DNA of 64,000 bases from Polaromonas sp. AER18D-145 (GTDB lineage Bacteria; Pseudomonadota; Gammaproteobacteria; Burkholderiales; Burkholderiaceae_C): NCBI RefSeq assembly GCF_002379095.1, contig NZ_NBZV01000008.1, positions 57,738-121,737 of the forward strand, read 5' to 3'. Positions 1-9,199 of the stretch are shown piece by piece; the stretch's first letter is position 1; each line of letters opens with the position of its first letter. A model generated the notes under the pieces. The model was given only the letters and a program-made list of their open reading frames with translations. It ran no database searches and was not told the DNA's origin. A program made the position numbers and the translations under genes.

Positions 1-331
1 AGACTCCGATCAAGCCAAAGATATGATCAACATCAATCAGCTTTTTGAGGCCCTGGACGGCGCGCTGCGGCACATAGCCGTCGTCCTCGATGCGAATGTC
101 GACCTTGCGTCCGCCGATGCCGCCGCGCGCATTGACGTCTTGTTCCCAGACTTTCAAGGTCGTGGCAATTGCCTTGCCGATGATGCTGGGCGGGCCGCTG
201 AGCGGCATCACGGCACCGAGCACGAGTTTGTCGTTCGTGACCCCGGGGTCTGCCGCCTGTGCGCTGCCGAAGGTCAGTGTGGCGAGTGCGCTGAGGCAAA
301 GGCGCTGGGTCAGCTTCTGTAGTGTTCGCAT
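1..331 (-). CDS. ABC transporter substrate-binding protein, LivK-like (partial, N-terminus only)
   Basis: Only the first 110 codons are in the window; the gene runs off the left edge. Translated from the minus strand it has a clear signal peptide (basic start MRTLQKLTQR, hydrophobic core, cleavage near GSAQA-AD), then KLVLGAVMPLSGPPSIIGKA, the usual opening of periplasmic binding proteins of the branched-chain amino acid family. An AGGAGA ribosome site lies 6 nt before the ATG at 331. It is the last visible gene of the operon livF1-livG1-ligase-livH1-livM1, 41 nt after the permease. The likely role is periplasmic capture of the operon's substrate, inferred to be an organic acid rather than leucine because a CoA ligase is in the same operon. 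Confidence 0.88.
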   Translation of the reverse strand, partial: MRTLQKLTQRLCLSALATLTFGSAQAADPGVTNDKLVLGAVMPLSGPPSIIGKAIATTLKVWEQDVNARGGIGGRKVDIRIEDDGYVPQRAVQGLKKLIDVDHIFGLIGV

Positions 332-372
332 CTCAGGTCTCCTGTGGAATAAGCAGCGCGTGTGCTGCGGGG

Positions 373-1419
373 TCAGAAACGGAAGGGCCAGTGGGTCCAG
401 TAATGCTTGATGTCGCGCCATCGCCCCATGAGGCCATCGGGCTCAAAACGCAGGAACAACACAATCGCGAGCCCATAAATGACGCCTTTGATCTCATAGG
501 CGGCAGTGGAGCCCGACCCGCCGAAGCTGGCGCCGATCATGCCGAATACGAAGCCCAGGCTCTCATTGAGCAGGACGATGAAAGCCGTGCCGAGCAAGGC
601 TCCGGCCACCGAACCCAGGCCACCCACGATGAGCATGGAGAGCGCCTCGATCGATATCAGCAGGCTGAAGCTGTCCACGTTCAGGTAGCGTGTGTAGTAG
701 GCCAGCAAGCCCCCGGCGATGCCGGTGTAGAAGGCGCTGACCATGAACGCCAGCAACTTGTAGCGCACCAGGTTGACGCCCATGGCCTTGGCGGCGATGT
801 CGTGCTCCCGAATCGCCAGGAACGCCCGGCCAATGCGGCTGCGCAGGATGTTCAGGGTGATGAAGGTGAACACCACCACAAAGGACAGCACCACGTAATA
901 GTAGCCACGCTCGGCCCCCAGCGCCTGGCCGAACAGGGAGGGCTGCGGCACCGTCAGGCCCTCCGAGCCGCCGGTGAGACTGCCGCCGTTGAGGATCAGG
1001 TGGTTGATGATCACGGCGAACGCCATCGTCGTGATGGCCAGGTACAGCCCCTTGAGGCGCAGCGACGGTATGCCCACGATGATCCCGGCGACGGCAGCGC
1101 TCACGCCGCCGGCGAAGATGGCCGCCAGCATCGGCCAGCCAAGTTTGCCGGCCACGATACCGGCCGTGTAGGCGCCGACCGCCAGAAAGCCCGAGTGCCC
1201 GAGCGAGATCAGCCCGGTGGTCCCGGTCAGCAGGTTCAAGCCCAATACCCCCACCGCTGTGATCAGCAGAAGCAGAATGACGGAGACATAGTACTTGGAC
1301 AGCAGCAGTGGCGCGGCCGCCAGCAGCGCCACCAGCAGACACGACCAGACGATGACAGGGACCGAGTCGGTCAGTGCCAGCAGTTGACGATAGTTTTGTT
1401 TGAAATTTCCGCTATGCAT
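373..1419 (-). CDS. Branched-chain-type ABC transporter permease, LivM-like (copy 1)
   Basis: A 348-residue inner-membrane permease with about nine hydrophobic segments. The family motif GLNLLTGTTGLISLGHSGF lies near residues 59-77, and the EAA-like cytoplasmic stretch AFLAIREHDIAAKAMGVN near 200-217. The length is normal for LivM. The start codon shares one base with the livH1 stop (TGATG), so translation is probably coupled. It pairs with the LivH-like protein to form the channel of importer 1. The substrate cannot be read from the sequence. The C-terminus, ending KHYWTHWPFRF, is slightly extended and basic/aromatic. Confidence 0.93.
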   Translation of the reverse strand: MHSGNFKQNYRQLLALTDSVPVIVWSCLLVALLAAAPLLLSKYYVSVILLLLITAVGVLGLNLLTGTTGLISLGHSGFLAVGAYTAGIVAGKLGWPMLAAIFAGGVSAAVAGIIVGIPSLRLKGLYLAITTMAFAVIINHLILNGGSLTGGSEGLTVPQPSLFGQALGAERGYYYVVLSFVVVFTFITLNILRSRIGRAFLAIREHDIAAKAMGVNLVRYKLLAFMVSAFYTGIAGGLLAYYTRYLNVDSFSLLISIEALSMLIVGGLGSVAGALLGTAFIVLLNESLGFVFGMIGASFGGSGSTAAYEIKGVIYGLAIVLFLRFEPDGLMGRWRDIKHYWTHWPFRF

Positions 1420-2291
1420 CAGACACGCTCGATATCAGGTTTGCCGAACAGGCCATAGGGTCTGACCATAAGAACGACGAGGATCAAAACAAAACCGGCG
1501 ATCTCCTTCATGCCACGGCCGATATAGCCTTCCGACAGATTCTCGACCACCCCGATCAGGATGCCGCCGAGTGCGGCGCCGAACACCGAGTCCAGTCCGC
1601 CCAAAATGACCGCGGGAAAGCTGCGCAGACCTGTCGTCCACATGCCGGGATTGACATCGTAGATAACGCCGATCAACACGCCGGCAATGGCGGCGAGACC
1701 GGCCGACAGGGCCCAGGACAAGGCGAAGATGCGCTTGACATTGATACCCATCAGCAGGGCTGCAGTTTGGACGTTGGCGGTGGCACGCATGGCGATACCG
1801 ACCCGTGAATAGCGAAAGAAGGTCCACAGGCCGAGCAGTACGGCCGCCATCAGCCCAACGGCATACAGCTGCGCCGGATACAGGCCCGCCGGACCGATCC
1901 TGATGACCTCCGTTGGCAGGCCGGCATTGAGCGGCATGGGGTCGGCGCCCCAGATCAGCACCACCACCGAGCGCAGGATCACGGCGAGGCCAATGGTCAC
2001 CATCACCGTGGAAAACACCGGCTGACCGAGCATCGGACGGATCAGCAAGACCTCGATCAGCAGGCCGATCAGCACCGAGGCGACGGTCGTCAGCAGCAGC
2101 ATCGGCCAGAAGCCAAATTGGAAGGTGCCGGCCAGGGTGAAGGCGATGTAGGACACCAGCATCATCAGCTCGCCCTGGGCGAAGTTCACCACGCCGGTGG
2201 CGCGGTAGATCATGGCAAAGCCCATGCCGATGAAGCCGTAGACCAGGCCGACGGCGATGCCGGAAATGACCAGTTGCAGAAAATAGTCCAT
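1419..2291 (-). CDS. Branched-chain-type ABC transporter permease, LivH-like (copy 1)
   Basis: A 290-residue polytopic membrane protein. It has the LivH hallmarks IGMGFAMIYRATGVVNFAQG near the N-terminus and SFPAVILGGLDSVFGA in the second half. It partners with the LivM-like permease in importer 1. The ATG overlaps the stop of the upstream CoA-ligase gene by one base, and its own stop overlaps livM1 in the same way, which shows a tightly coupled operon. Family assignment is secure; the transported compound is inferred to be an organic acid or hydrocarbon-derived acid from the embedded ligase. Confidence 0.93.
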   Translation of the reverse strand: MDYFLQLVISGIAVGLVYGFIGMGFAMIYRATGVVNFAQGELMMLVSYIAFTLAGTFQFGFWPMLLLTTVASVLIGLLIEVLLIRPMLGQPVFSTVMVTIGLAVILRSVVVLIWGADPMPLNAGLPTEVIRIGPAGLYPAQLYAVGLMAAVLLGLWTFFRYSRVGIAMRATANVQTAALLMGINVKRIFALSWALSAGLAAIAGVLIGVIYDVNPGMWTTGLRSFPAVILGGLDSVFGAALGGILIGVVENLSEGYIGRGMKEIAGFVLILVVLMVRPYGLFGKPDIERV

Positions 2292-4159
2292 CAGCCCGCC
2301 CCTCCACCGTAGATGATCGCGATCTCTTTCGCGAAGGTTTTTTCGATGACGTTGCGGCGCACCTTCTGGGTGGCGGTGAGTTCGCCGTCGTCGTGGTCGA
2401 GTTCCTTCTCCAGAATCAGGAACTTGCGGATGTTTTCGACCCGGGCAAACAGCTTGTTCACGCGCTTGACGTCCTCGTCAATCAGTTCGCGCACCTCGGG
2501 CAGCAAGGCCAGGCTCTTGTAGGTGGTGTATGCCAGCTTGCGCTCCTGTGCCCACTTGCCCACCGTGTCAAAGTCGATCTGGAGCAATGCAGACAGGTAG
2601 TGACGCCCGTCGCCCAGAACGATGGCTTCGCGCACATACAGGCTGTCCTTGAGCGCGTTTTCGATCTCGGACGGTGCGATGTTCTTGCCGCCACTGGTGA
2701 TGATGATGGCTTTCTTGCGGTCGACGATCATCAGCTCGCCGTTGTCAGCCAGCGCCACGATGTCGCCCGTGTGCAGCCAGCCGTCGATCACGGTTTTGGC
2801 GGTGGCGCTCTCGTCGTGGAGATAGCCCTTGAACACGGCGGGGTGCTTGACGATGAGCTCGCCGTCGTCGGCGATCTTCCAGTTCAGGCCGTCGATGGGC
2901 AGGCCTGTGGCGCCCAGTTTGACAGCTTTTTCATGCTGGAAGAAGATCACGCCGCCGGACTCGGTCATGCCGTAGACCTGGTACACCGGAATGCCTAGAA
3001 TACGGAAGAACTTCAGTACCTCGGGCGAGACGCTGGCGCCGCCACAGAAGCCGCACTGCATGCGGTCCAGGCCGATGAATTTCTGCAGATTGCGAAACAT
3101 CAGCAACCACAGCACGAAGAAGTGCAGGCGATCCGACAGGCTGCGCTGGCCCCCTTGCGCCTCGACCTTTTCGAACAGACGACGCCCGGCATCGAGGCAA
3201 TGCTTGAAAGCCCAGCGCTGAAAGCGCGAGGCGTCCTGCATGCGGATCAAAATGCCTTGCTGCAGCTTTTCCCAGATGCGCGGCACACCCAAAAACACCG
3301 TGGGTGCGATCTCGCGCAGATTGACGGCCACCGTGTCGATCGATTCGGCGTAGTTGACCACACCGCCGGTGAGCAGGTGCAAGACCGTCGAGAAGGCACG
3401 CTCGGCCACGTGGCACAACGGCAGGTAGCAGACCACCTCGTAGTTTTGGCGGTCCAGTTTGAAATGGGTTTTGAGCTTGTCAACGGTGACGATCAGGTTG
3501 CGGTGCGAGAGCATCGCCCCCTTAGGGGGGCCGGTAGTGCCCGAGGTATAGACCAGCATGCAGGTGTCGTCGGGCTGGGTGTCCTCGATGGCGCGATCAA
3601 AGGTGCCCGCGTGCTGGGCCGATGCCGCAGCGTATTGGTCGCCAAGCTCGAGCACGTCGTCGAACGACATCAGCTGGTCGTGCTTGTAGCCGCGCATCCC
3701 CTTCATGTCGGCGCAGATGATCTTCACCAGGTCGGGCAGGCCGGTGGCGTGCTTGTCCATGGCGTCGAGCACCTTGTCGACCTGCTCCTGGTCGCCGCAG
3801 ACCACGAACTTGCTGTTCGAGTGGTGCACGATGTATTGCAGCTCCGGCCACGGGTTGGTGGGGTAGATGCCGACCACAATGCCACCGATGGCCTGCGTCG
3901 CCAGATCGGAGAACATCCAGTGGGGGCTGTCCTCGCTGGCAATGGCCAGGCGGTCCCCCTTTTCGAATCCGAGGGCCTTCAGGCCGTGAGCGAAGCGGCG
4001 AGCGGTCTCCAGATAGTGCTGCCAGCTCATGCGGTTCCAGATGCCGTAGTCCTTCTCGCGAAACGCGAGCGCATCCGGAAAGCTCTGAGCCCAATGCTTG
4101 AGCAGCTTGGGCAGGGTGGTGTTGCCGTCGCGCAGCGAGGCGCCCAGGTTGTCGATCAC
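2291..4159 (-). CDS. AMP-dependent acyl-CoA synthetase (long-chain/FadD15-type), importer-1 operon
   Basis: A 622-residue ANL-superfamily ligase that activates a carboxylic acid to its CoA thioester through an acyl-adenylate. The P-loop TSGTTGPPKGA is near residues 205-215, the A5 motif YGMTES lies in the middle third, and the hinge and C-domain motif DRKKAIIITSGGKNIAPSEI is near 510. The start is GTG at 4159, with GGAGG 4 nt upstream, overlapping the livG1 stop (GTGA). A ligase between transporter genes suggests that imported substrate is activated at once (vectorial acylation); that is inference. The length and C-terminal layout match the AMP-forming long-chain or plant LACS-like group rather than the short benzoate-CoA ligase group. 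Confidence 0.92.
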   Translation of the reverse strand: MIDNLGASLRDGNTTLPKLLKHWAQSFPDALAFREKDYGIWNRMSWQHYLETARRFAHGLKALGFEKGDRLAIASEDSPHWMFSDLATQAIGGIVVGIYPTNPWPELQYIVHHSNSKFVVCGDQEQVDKVLDAMDKHATGLPDLVKIICADMKGMRGYKHDQLMSFDDVLELGDQYAAASAQHAGTFDRAIEDTQPDDTCMLVYTSGTTGPPKGAMLSHRNLIVTVDKLKTHFKLDRQNYEVVCYLPLCHVAERAFSTVLHLLTGGVVNYAESIDTVAVNLREIAPTVFLGVPRIWEKLQQGILIRMQDASRFQRWAFKHCLDAGRRLFEKVEAQGGQRSLSDRLHFFVLWLLMFRNLQKFIGLDRMQCGFCGGASVSPEVLKFFRILGIPVYQVYGMTESGGVIFFQHEKAVKLGATGLPIDGLNWKIADDGELIVKHPAVFKGYLHDESATAKTVIDGWLHTGDIVALADNGELMIVDRKKAIIITSGGKNIAPSEIENALKDSLYVREAIVLGDGRHYLSALLQIDFDTVGKWAQERKLAYTTYKSLALLPEVRELIDEDVKRVNKLFARVENIRKFLILEKELDHDDGELTATQKVRRNVIEKTFAKEIAIIYGGGAG

Positions 4160-4938
4160 GCGGCCTCCTTGGTTTTGCTGCCCAGGTAGGCGTCGATCAC
4201 GGCCGGGTTGGCCGATATCTCGGCCGGCGTGCCCTCGCCGATCTTGCGGCCGAAGTTGAGCACGCAGACGCGGTCGGAGATGTCCATCACGATGCCCATG
4301 TCATGCTCGACCATGAGGACCGAAATGCCGAGTTCGTCGCGGATGTCAAGCACGAAGCGGGCAATGTCTTCGGTCTCCTCGTTGTTCATGCCTGATACCA
4401 TTTCGTCCAGCAGCAGCAACTTGGGCTCGGTGGCCAGTGCGCGCCCCAGCTCGACCCGCTTTTGCAGGCCATAGGACAGGGTGCCCACCGGCATGTCGCG
4501 AATTTCCTCGATTTCGAGAAAGTCGATGATCTCTTCCACCTTGCGACGGTGTTCGAGCTCTTCGCGCCGCGCCCGTCCGAAGAACCACGAGGCATCCAGC
4601 ACGTTGGTGGCCATGTGGCAGTGGCGGCCGACCAGCAGGTTGTCCACCACGCTGGCATGTTTGAACACCGCCAGGTTCTGGAAGGTCCGACCGATGCCGA
4701 TGGCGGCCAGGCGGTGCGCCGGCATGCCGGTGATGTCGCGGCCATCGAAATGCACGGTGCCGCTGCTGGGCTTGACGACGCCGCTGATCATGTTGAAGGT
4801 GGTCGTCTTGCCGGCCCCGTTGGGGCCGATCAGGGAATAGATTTCACCGCGCCGGACGTGAAAACTGACACCGGCAACGGCTTCGACGCCGCCGAAGCGC
4901 TTGGACAGGGTTTCGACCCTTAACAATGTGTCGTTCAT
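4156..4938 (-). CDS. Branched-chain-type ABC transporter ATP-binding protein, LivG-like (copy 1)
   Basis: A 260-residue cytoplasmic ATPase with Walker A GPNGAGKTTT near residues 38-47, a signature region LSYGLQKRVELGRAL, and Walker B LLLLDEMVSGMN. Walker B has Met where LivG proteins usually have Pro after DE. It also has the LivG-type insertion (FFGRARREELEHRRK) between Walker A and the signature. It starts 11 nt after livF1 and overlaps the ligase by 4 nt. It energises importer 1 together with the LivF-like subunit. Confidence 0.93.
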   Translation of the reverse strand: MNDTLLRVETLSKRFGGVEAVAGVSFHVRRGEIYSLIGPNGAGKTTTFNMISGVVKPSSGTVHFDGRDITGMPAHRLAAIGIGRTFQNLAVFKHASVVDNLLVGRHCHMATNVLDASWFFGRARREELEHRRKVEEIIDFLEIEEIRDMPVGTLSYGLQKRVELGRALATEPKLLLLDEMVSGMNNEETEDIARFVLDIRDELGISVLMVEHDMGIVMDISDRVCVLNFGRKIGEGTPAEISANPAVIDAYLGSKTKEAA

Positions 4939-4949
4939 GTTTTTTTCTC

Positions 4950-5741
4950 TCAGGACAGCCAGCGCTTGCGCCGCTTGTAGTGCTTCACGTCGCGCATGTT
5001 CTTGCGCGATCCGCCTTCGCCGAAGCCGAGGTAGAACTCGCGCACGTCGTCGTTGCGCAGCATCTTGTCGGCCTCACCGTCGAGCACCACGCGGCCGTTT
5101 TCCATGATGTAGCCATAGTCGGCAATGGCCAGCGCCATCTGCGCGTTCTGCTCCACCAGGAGAATGCCCATGCCTTCTTGACGGCACAGGCGGGTGATGA
5201 TTTCGAAAATCTCTTCGCTGATCTGTGGCGCCAGCCCGAGCGTGGGCTCGTCGAGCATCAGCAGTTTCGGGGACGACATCAGCGCGCGGCCGATGGCCAC
5301 CATCTGCTGTTCGCCGCCCGACAGGTAGCCCGACACCGTGCTGCGTTTTTGCACCAGACGCGGGAACAGCCCATACACCATCTCCATCTGGCGCCTGGCG
5401 TCGGTCAGACTGCGCGTGTAGCCGCCCATCACGAGGTTTTCCTCGACCGTCAACTGGTCGAACAGGCGGCGCCCCTCGGGCACCATGACCACGCCGGCGC
5501 GCACGATTTCGTCCGGCGCCAGGCCGGTCAGCTGGCGGTTTTCAAACGTGATCTGGCCACCCTTGATCTCACCGTCTTCCGGATACAGCACGCCCGAAAT
5601 GCCTTTGAGCGTGGTTGATTTTCCGGCCCCGTTGGAACCGAGCAGGGCGACGATGCGACCTTTGCCGACGGCCAATGAGGCCTCTCGCACCGCCTCGATG
5701 GTGTTGTCGTAAACGATCTGGACATTGGTGAGATTCAGCAT
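4950..5741 (-). CDS. Branched-chain-type ABC transporter ATP-binding protein, LivF-like (copy 1)
   Basis: A 263-residue ATPase with Walker A GSNGAGKSTT, signature LSGGEQQMVAIGRAL and Walker B LLMLDEPTLGLAPQ. This is the first gene of the importer-1 operon. An AAGGAA site precedes the ATG by 9 nt, and the inferred promoter/operator is about 290 nt upstream (6032-6059). The C-terminal tail KHYKRRKRWLS is longer and more basic than in leucine transporters and nearly repeats the tail of LivF copy 2 (KHYRRRKRWLT). The two transporters are therefore probably paralogues of one aromatic/alicyclic-acid-associated subfamily. Confidence 0.93.
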   Translation of the reverse strand: MLNLTNVQIVYDNTIEAVREASLAVGKGRIVALLGSNGAGKSTTLKGISGVLYPEDGEIKGGQITFENRQLTGLAPDEIVRAGVVMVPEGRRLFDQLTVEENLVMGGYTRSLTDARRQMEMVYGLFPRLVQKRSTVSGYLSGGEQQMVAIGRALMSSPKLLMLDEPTLGLAPQISEEIFEIITRLCRQEGMGILLVEQNAQMALAIADYGYIMENGRVVLDGEADKMLRNDDVREFYLGFGEGGSRKNMRDVKHYKRRKRWLS

Positions 5742-6166
5742 GACAGGCCGTTCCTTGCGCCGTGCTGCAGGGGCTCAACCATTGAACGGGTCTGCCGGTC
5801 GAGCGTAGTGGAGGGGTGCGCCAGGATGGCAGCCGCAGTCGTGCAGACCTTCGGCTCGGATGGGCCGGATTCATGGGCGCGACCATGGCCTCTGGTTTCC
5901 AGGGTACCGGTCGGGGGGGCAGTGAATTTTCTCAAAGTTTGTCCCGTGTTGGCCGTGTTGGGTAGGCGGCTTGCCTGCCTTGTGCCTTGCCGTTCTGCGA
6001 GGTATGCATCGTGCCTTGTTTATAGGGTATTAATCTAACGATAGTTAGGTTTGCGTCAACTCGGGAAATCCCTATGCCGGTGCCGACGACTCCGGTTGCG
6101 AGTGCGAGCGGCAACTTCTGCCCAGGCTCGCTTCCGAATGGGAGCCGGTGATTCAGCGTCTCTCGG
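5742..6166 (-). other. Intergenic region upstream of importer-1 operon
   Basis: A 425-nt stretch between the stop of the ETF-QO gene and livF1. No credible coding region is seen: the short open frames here have no recognisable product. It carries a putative promoter and TetR-type operator at about 6032-6059 (listed separately), which leaves an untranslated leader of roughly 280 nt before livF1. I could not pick out a clear rho-independent terminator for the ETF-QO gene. Confidence 0.5.
6032..6059 (-). promoter_or_regulatory. Putative TetR operator A overlapping a sigma70 promoter
   Basis: An inverted repeat CTAAC-GATA-GTTAG spans 6035-6048, and 7 of 8 positions pair when the arms are extended over 6032-6051. 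Read on the minus strand, a -35-like TTGACG (6054-6059) and a -10-like TAGATT (6032-6037) are 16 nt apart, so the repeat fills the spacer, as expected for a repressor site. It precedes the livF1 operon. Related elements lie at four other promoters in the window. Confidence 0.6.
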
Positions 6167-7852
6167 CTACATCCCCGCGTAGTTCGGCCCGCCGCCGCCT
6201 TCGGGCGTGACCCAGACGATGTTCTGCGTCGGGTCCTTGATGTCGCAGGTCTTGCAGTGCACGCAGTTCTGGGCGTTGATCTGCAGCCGGTCCGAGCCGT
6301 CGTCGTTCTTCACGAACTCGTAGACGCCGGCCGGGCAGTAGCGGCTCTCGGGGCCGGCGTATTTCGCCAGGTTGATCTGCACCGGCACGCTGGCGTCCTT
6401 GAGCGTCAGGTGCGCGGGCTGGTTTTCTTCGTGGTTGGTGTTGCTGACGAATACGCTGGAGAGCCGGTCGAAGGTGAGCTTGCCGTCGGGCTTGGGGTAG
6501 CTGATCTGCGGCATCTCGGCGGCCGGGCGCAGGGTGGCGTGGTCGGCCTGGGTGCGGTGAATCGTCCAGGGCGGACGCTTGATGCCGAGCCTGGGCAACA
6601 GCCACTGTTCAATGCCGGTCATCAGGGCGCCGACGAGGCTGCCCTTCTTGAACCACTGCTTGAAGTTGCGCGACTGGTCGAGTTCGGTGTGCAGCCAGCT
6701 GTTTTCGAACGCAGCGGGGTAGGCGCTGAGTTCGTCGCTGCTGCGTCCGGCGGCCAGGGCTTCAAACGCGGCTTCGGCGGCCAGCATGCCGCTCTTGATG
6801 GCGGCGTGGCTGCCCTTGATGCGTGCGGCGTTCAGGTAGCCGGCATCGCAGCCGATCAGCGCGCCGCCCGGGAACACGGTCTTGGGCAGGCTGAGCAGGC
6901 CGCCGGCGGTGATGGCGCGCGCGCCGTAGCCGATGCGCTTGCCGCCTTCGATGTGGGCGCGAATGGCCGGGTGGGCCTTCCAGCGCTGCATTTCCTCAAA
7001 GGGGCTGAGCCAAGGGTTTTTGTAGTCGAGTCCGGTGACGAAGCCAAGCGTGACCTTGCTTCCTTCCAAGTGGTAGAGAAAGCCGCCGCCGTAGGTCTGG
7101 CTGTCCATCGGCCAGCCGGCCGTGTGCACCACCCGGCCGGGTTGGGCGCGGGCCGGGTCGATCTCCCACAGTTCCTTGATGCCGATGGCATGGCTTTGCG
7201 GATCGCGGCCTTCGTCGAGCTTGTATTTGGCGATGAGCTGCTTGCCCAGGTGGCCGCGCGCGCCTTCGGCAAAGATGGTGTACTTGGCGTGCAACTCCAT
7301 GCCGGGCTGGAAGCCGTCGTGCGGCTGGCCGTCCTTGCCAATGCCAAGGTTGCCGGTGGCTACACCTTTGACCGAACCGTTGTCGTTGTACAGCACCTCG
7401 GCGGCTGTGAAGCCGGGGAAGATTTCCACGCCCAAGCCTTCAGCCTGCTCGCCCAGCCATTGGGTCAGGGCGCCCAGGCTGATGACGTAGTTGCCCTCGT
7501 TGTGGAAGCAGTCGGGCACCAGGAAGTTGGGCGTGCGCCTGGCACCGGTTTCGCTCAGGAAAAGCACGTCGTCACCGGTGACGGGTTGGTTCAGCGGTGC
7601 GCCCAGCTCCTTCCAGTTGGGGAAGAGTTCGTTCAGCGCGATCGGATCCATGACCGCGCCGGAGAGGATGTGAGCACCGGGCGCGGAGCCTTTTTCCAGC
7701 AGCACCACCGAGACGTCCTCGCCCTTTTCTGCCGCGAGCTGCTTGAGGTGGATGGCCGTGGCCAAACCGCCGGGGCCGGCGCCCACCACCACCACGTCAT
7801 ATTCCATCGCTTCGCGGGGGCCGTATTGATCGAGCAGGGAGGTGGGCTTCAT
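6167..7852 (-). CDS. Electron transfer flavoprotein-ubiquinone oxidoreductase
   Basis: A 561-residue membrane-associated flavoprotein that passes electrons from reduced ETF, and so from acyl-CoA dehydrogenases, to ubiquinone. It has an FAD-binding motif GAGPGG at residues 24-29. The C-terminal 4Fe-4S ligands are Cys506, Cys530, Cys533 and Cys536, matching the spacing of the ETF-QO family. Full length. The start at 7852 is preferred; Met16 (7807) is an in-frame alternative, and neither has a strong ribosome site. It lies 57 nt after the MaoC gene. Its position beside a locus with at least seven acyl-CoA dehydrogenases suggests a dedicated electron sink for this catabolism. No ETF alpha/beta genes are present. 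Confidence 0.95.
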   Translation of the reverse strand: MKPTSLLDQYGPREAMEYDVVVVGAGPGGLATAIHLKQLAAEKGEDVSVVLLEKGSAPGAHILSGAVMDPIALNELFPNWKELGAPLNQPVTGDDVLFLSETGARRTPNFLVPDCFHNEGNYVISLGALTQWLGEQAEGLGVEIFPGFTAAEVLYNDNGSVKGVATGNLGIGKDGQPHDGFQPGMELHAKYTIFAEGARGHLGKQLIAKYKLDEGRDPQSHAIGIKELWEIDPARAQPGRVVHTAGWPMDSQTYGGGFLYHLEGSKVTLGFVTGLDYKNPWLSPFEEMQRWKAHPAIRAHIEGGKRIGYGARAITAGGLLSLPKTVFPGGALIGCDAGYLNAARIKGSHAAIKSGMLAAEAAFEALAAGRSSDELSAYPAAFENSWLHTELDQSRNFKQWFKKGSLVGALMTGIEQWLLPRLGIKRPPWTIHRTQADHATLRPAAEMPQISYPKPDGKLTFDRLSSVFVSNTNHEENQPAHLTLKDASVPVQINLAKYAGPESRYCPAGVYEFVKNDDGSDRLQINAQNCVHCKTCDIKDPTQNIVWVTPEGGGGPNYAGM

Positions 7853-7909
7853 GCGGAGAGAATCAAAAAAGTTGGCGGCCCAGGGGCCGAAGCTGGCGAT
7901 GGGGGTGGT

Positions 7910-8419
7910 TCAGGGGCCGTTGTCGGCCGGCAGCGGTGGTGCGGTGCGCGGTGCACCGTCACGCTTGTAGACCATGACCGTGCGCTTGAAGGTGCAGACA
8001 ATGACGCCGCCCTGGTTGTAGCCTTCTGTGCGCACCGTCACGACGCCGACGTTGGGGCGCGATCGCGACTCGCGCTTGTCCAGCACCGTGGAGCGGGAAT
8101 AGATAGTGTCGCCCTCGAACACCGGATGCGGCAGCCGGACTTCGTCCCACCCGAGGTTGGCCAGGACGTTTTGCGAGACATCGCTCACCGTCTGGCCCGT
8201 CACCAGAGCCAGTGTGAGGCAGGAGTTGACGAGAGGGCGGCCGAACTCTGTCTGCGCAGCGTAGTGGGCGTCGAAGTGCAGTGGCGCCGTGTTTTGCGTC
8301 AACAATGTGAACCAGATATTGTCCTGCTGGGTCAGGGTGCGCCCGAGGGCATGCCGATACTCGTCGCCGACATCGAAGTCTTCGTAGAACCGGCCGCGCC
8401 AGCCTTCCTTGACAGTCAT
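7910..8419 (-). CDS. MaoC-family hydratase/dehydratase (mesaconyl-CoA hydratase-like)
   Basis: A 169-residue single hotdog-fold protein. The start at 8419 is chosen because CAGGAG lies about 7 nt upstream; the longer open frame to 8491 has no ribosome site. The active-site region reads TQNTAPLHFDAHYA near residues 41-54, the Asn-type variant found in mesaconyl/methylmalyl-CoA hydratase-like MaoC proteins rather than the GDxNPLH of R-hydratases. It is predicted to hydrate or dehydrate a branched enoyl-CoA. It is encoded between the tetR gene (144 nt upstream) and ETF-QO. The precise substrate is unknown. Confidence 0.85.
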   Translation of the reverse strand: MTVKEGWRGRFYEDFDVGDEYRHALGRTLTQQDNIWFTLLTQNTAPLHFDAHYAAQTEFGRPLVNSCLTLALVTGQTVSDVSQNVLANLGWDEVRLPHPVFEGDTIYSRSTVLDKRESRSRPNVGVVTVRTEGYNQGGVIVCTFKRTVMVYKRDGAPRTAPPLPADNGP

Positions 8420-8563
8420 TTGTTGCTCCTGAGGCTGGTTGTCCAATTTGAGGGCCCACAGACGCAGCCGGTCAGCGTGCATCTGAGCCACATGGGCGAC
8501 ATGAGGACTATTACTGTCGGTCCCTCAGCCCGGCCTGTCGAAGTTGCCAGCCATGCATCGCGG

Positions 8564-9196
8564 TTATGCTTTATCATGCGTGAGGATTCCATCGAACACG
8601 ATTGCTGTGATTTGGCGAGAGAAGTCCTGAAAAGAGCCGCGTTGTGGGTTGTACCACTCGACGGTCCAATTCAATGCGCCAATCACGAAAAGCCGAATCA
8701 CTGACGTGCTCGCGTCTTGGCGCAATTCGCCGCAAGCCAGGGCCGATTCGAACAGACTATCCCAATAGTCTGCGTAAGCCCGCCGCACGACCTTGTGGCG
8801 ATTTTTTGCGTTGGTTGGGATTTGGCCATAGATTCGAATGTTGGCCGACGTGAAGTCTCCATGGTGGAGCATTCCCCAGAGGTGGCCTTCGATGCCAGCG
8901 GCAATTCGTTCACGCCAGGGTGCGCTCTCTGGAAGAGCGTTAATACGGGCGCGGACAGTTTCTGCGACGATCGTGATACCCTTGTCCAGTACTTCGCCAA
9001 GGATCTCTTCCTTCGATTCGAAGTGATAATAGATACTGCCGGCTTTGACTCCGGCCGCGTCGGCAACTTCGCGCAGGGTGGTGGCGGCAAAGCCATGGTG
9101 TCTGAACAGTCGTGCAGCTTCGAGCAGGATGCGCTCGCGTGTAACAGGGGCTTCGGTGGCATTGGCGGCGGATTCAGAACGTGGCTTGATGGTCAT
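8564..9196 (-). CDS. TetR/AcrR-family transcriptional regulator
   Basis: A 210-residue protein with an N-terminal TetR helix-turn-helix at about residues 18-65 (core TTLREVADAAGVKAGSIYYHF) and a variable ligand-binding domain. It is preceded within 20 nt by a copy of the YCTAACTA element, which suggests autoregulation. TetR proteins in similar settings are repressors released by acyl-CoA esters. I infer that this one controls the ABC-transporter, bad-like and beta-oxidation operons that carry the same element, with an acyl-CoA of the degraded acid as a plausible inducer. It could belong to the FadR/PsrA/LiuQ-type acyl-CoA-responsive groups, but the sequence alone does not decide. Confidence 0.93.
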   Translation of the reverse strand: MTIKPRSESAANATEAPVTRERILLEAARLFRHHGFAATTLREVADAAGVKAGSIYYHFESKEEILGEVLDKGITIVAETVRARINALPESAPWRERIAAGIEGHLWGMLHHGDFTSANIRIYGQIPTNAKNRHKVVRRAYADYWDSLFESALACGELRQDASTSVIRLFVIGALNWTVEWYNPQRGSFQDFSRQITAIVFDGILTHDKA

Positions 9197-9199
9197 GTC

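Noticed and set aside
322..1458. Open frame of 378 codons on the plus strand
   Set aside because: Antisense to livM1; composition is low-complexity (Gln/Ala/Asp/His-rich) with no recognisable domain.
6257..8704. Open frame of 815 codons on the plus strand
   Set aside because: It lies antisense to the ETF-QO, MaoC and tetR genes, has no family motif and crosses three real genes. Long antisense frames are expected at this GC content.
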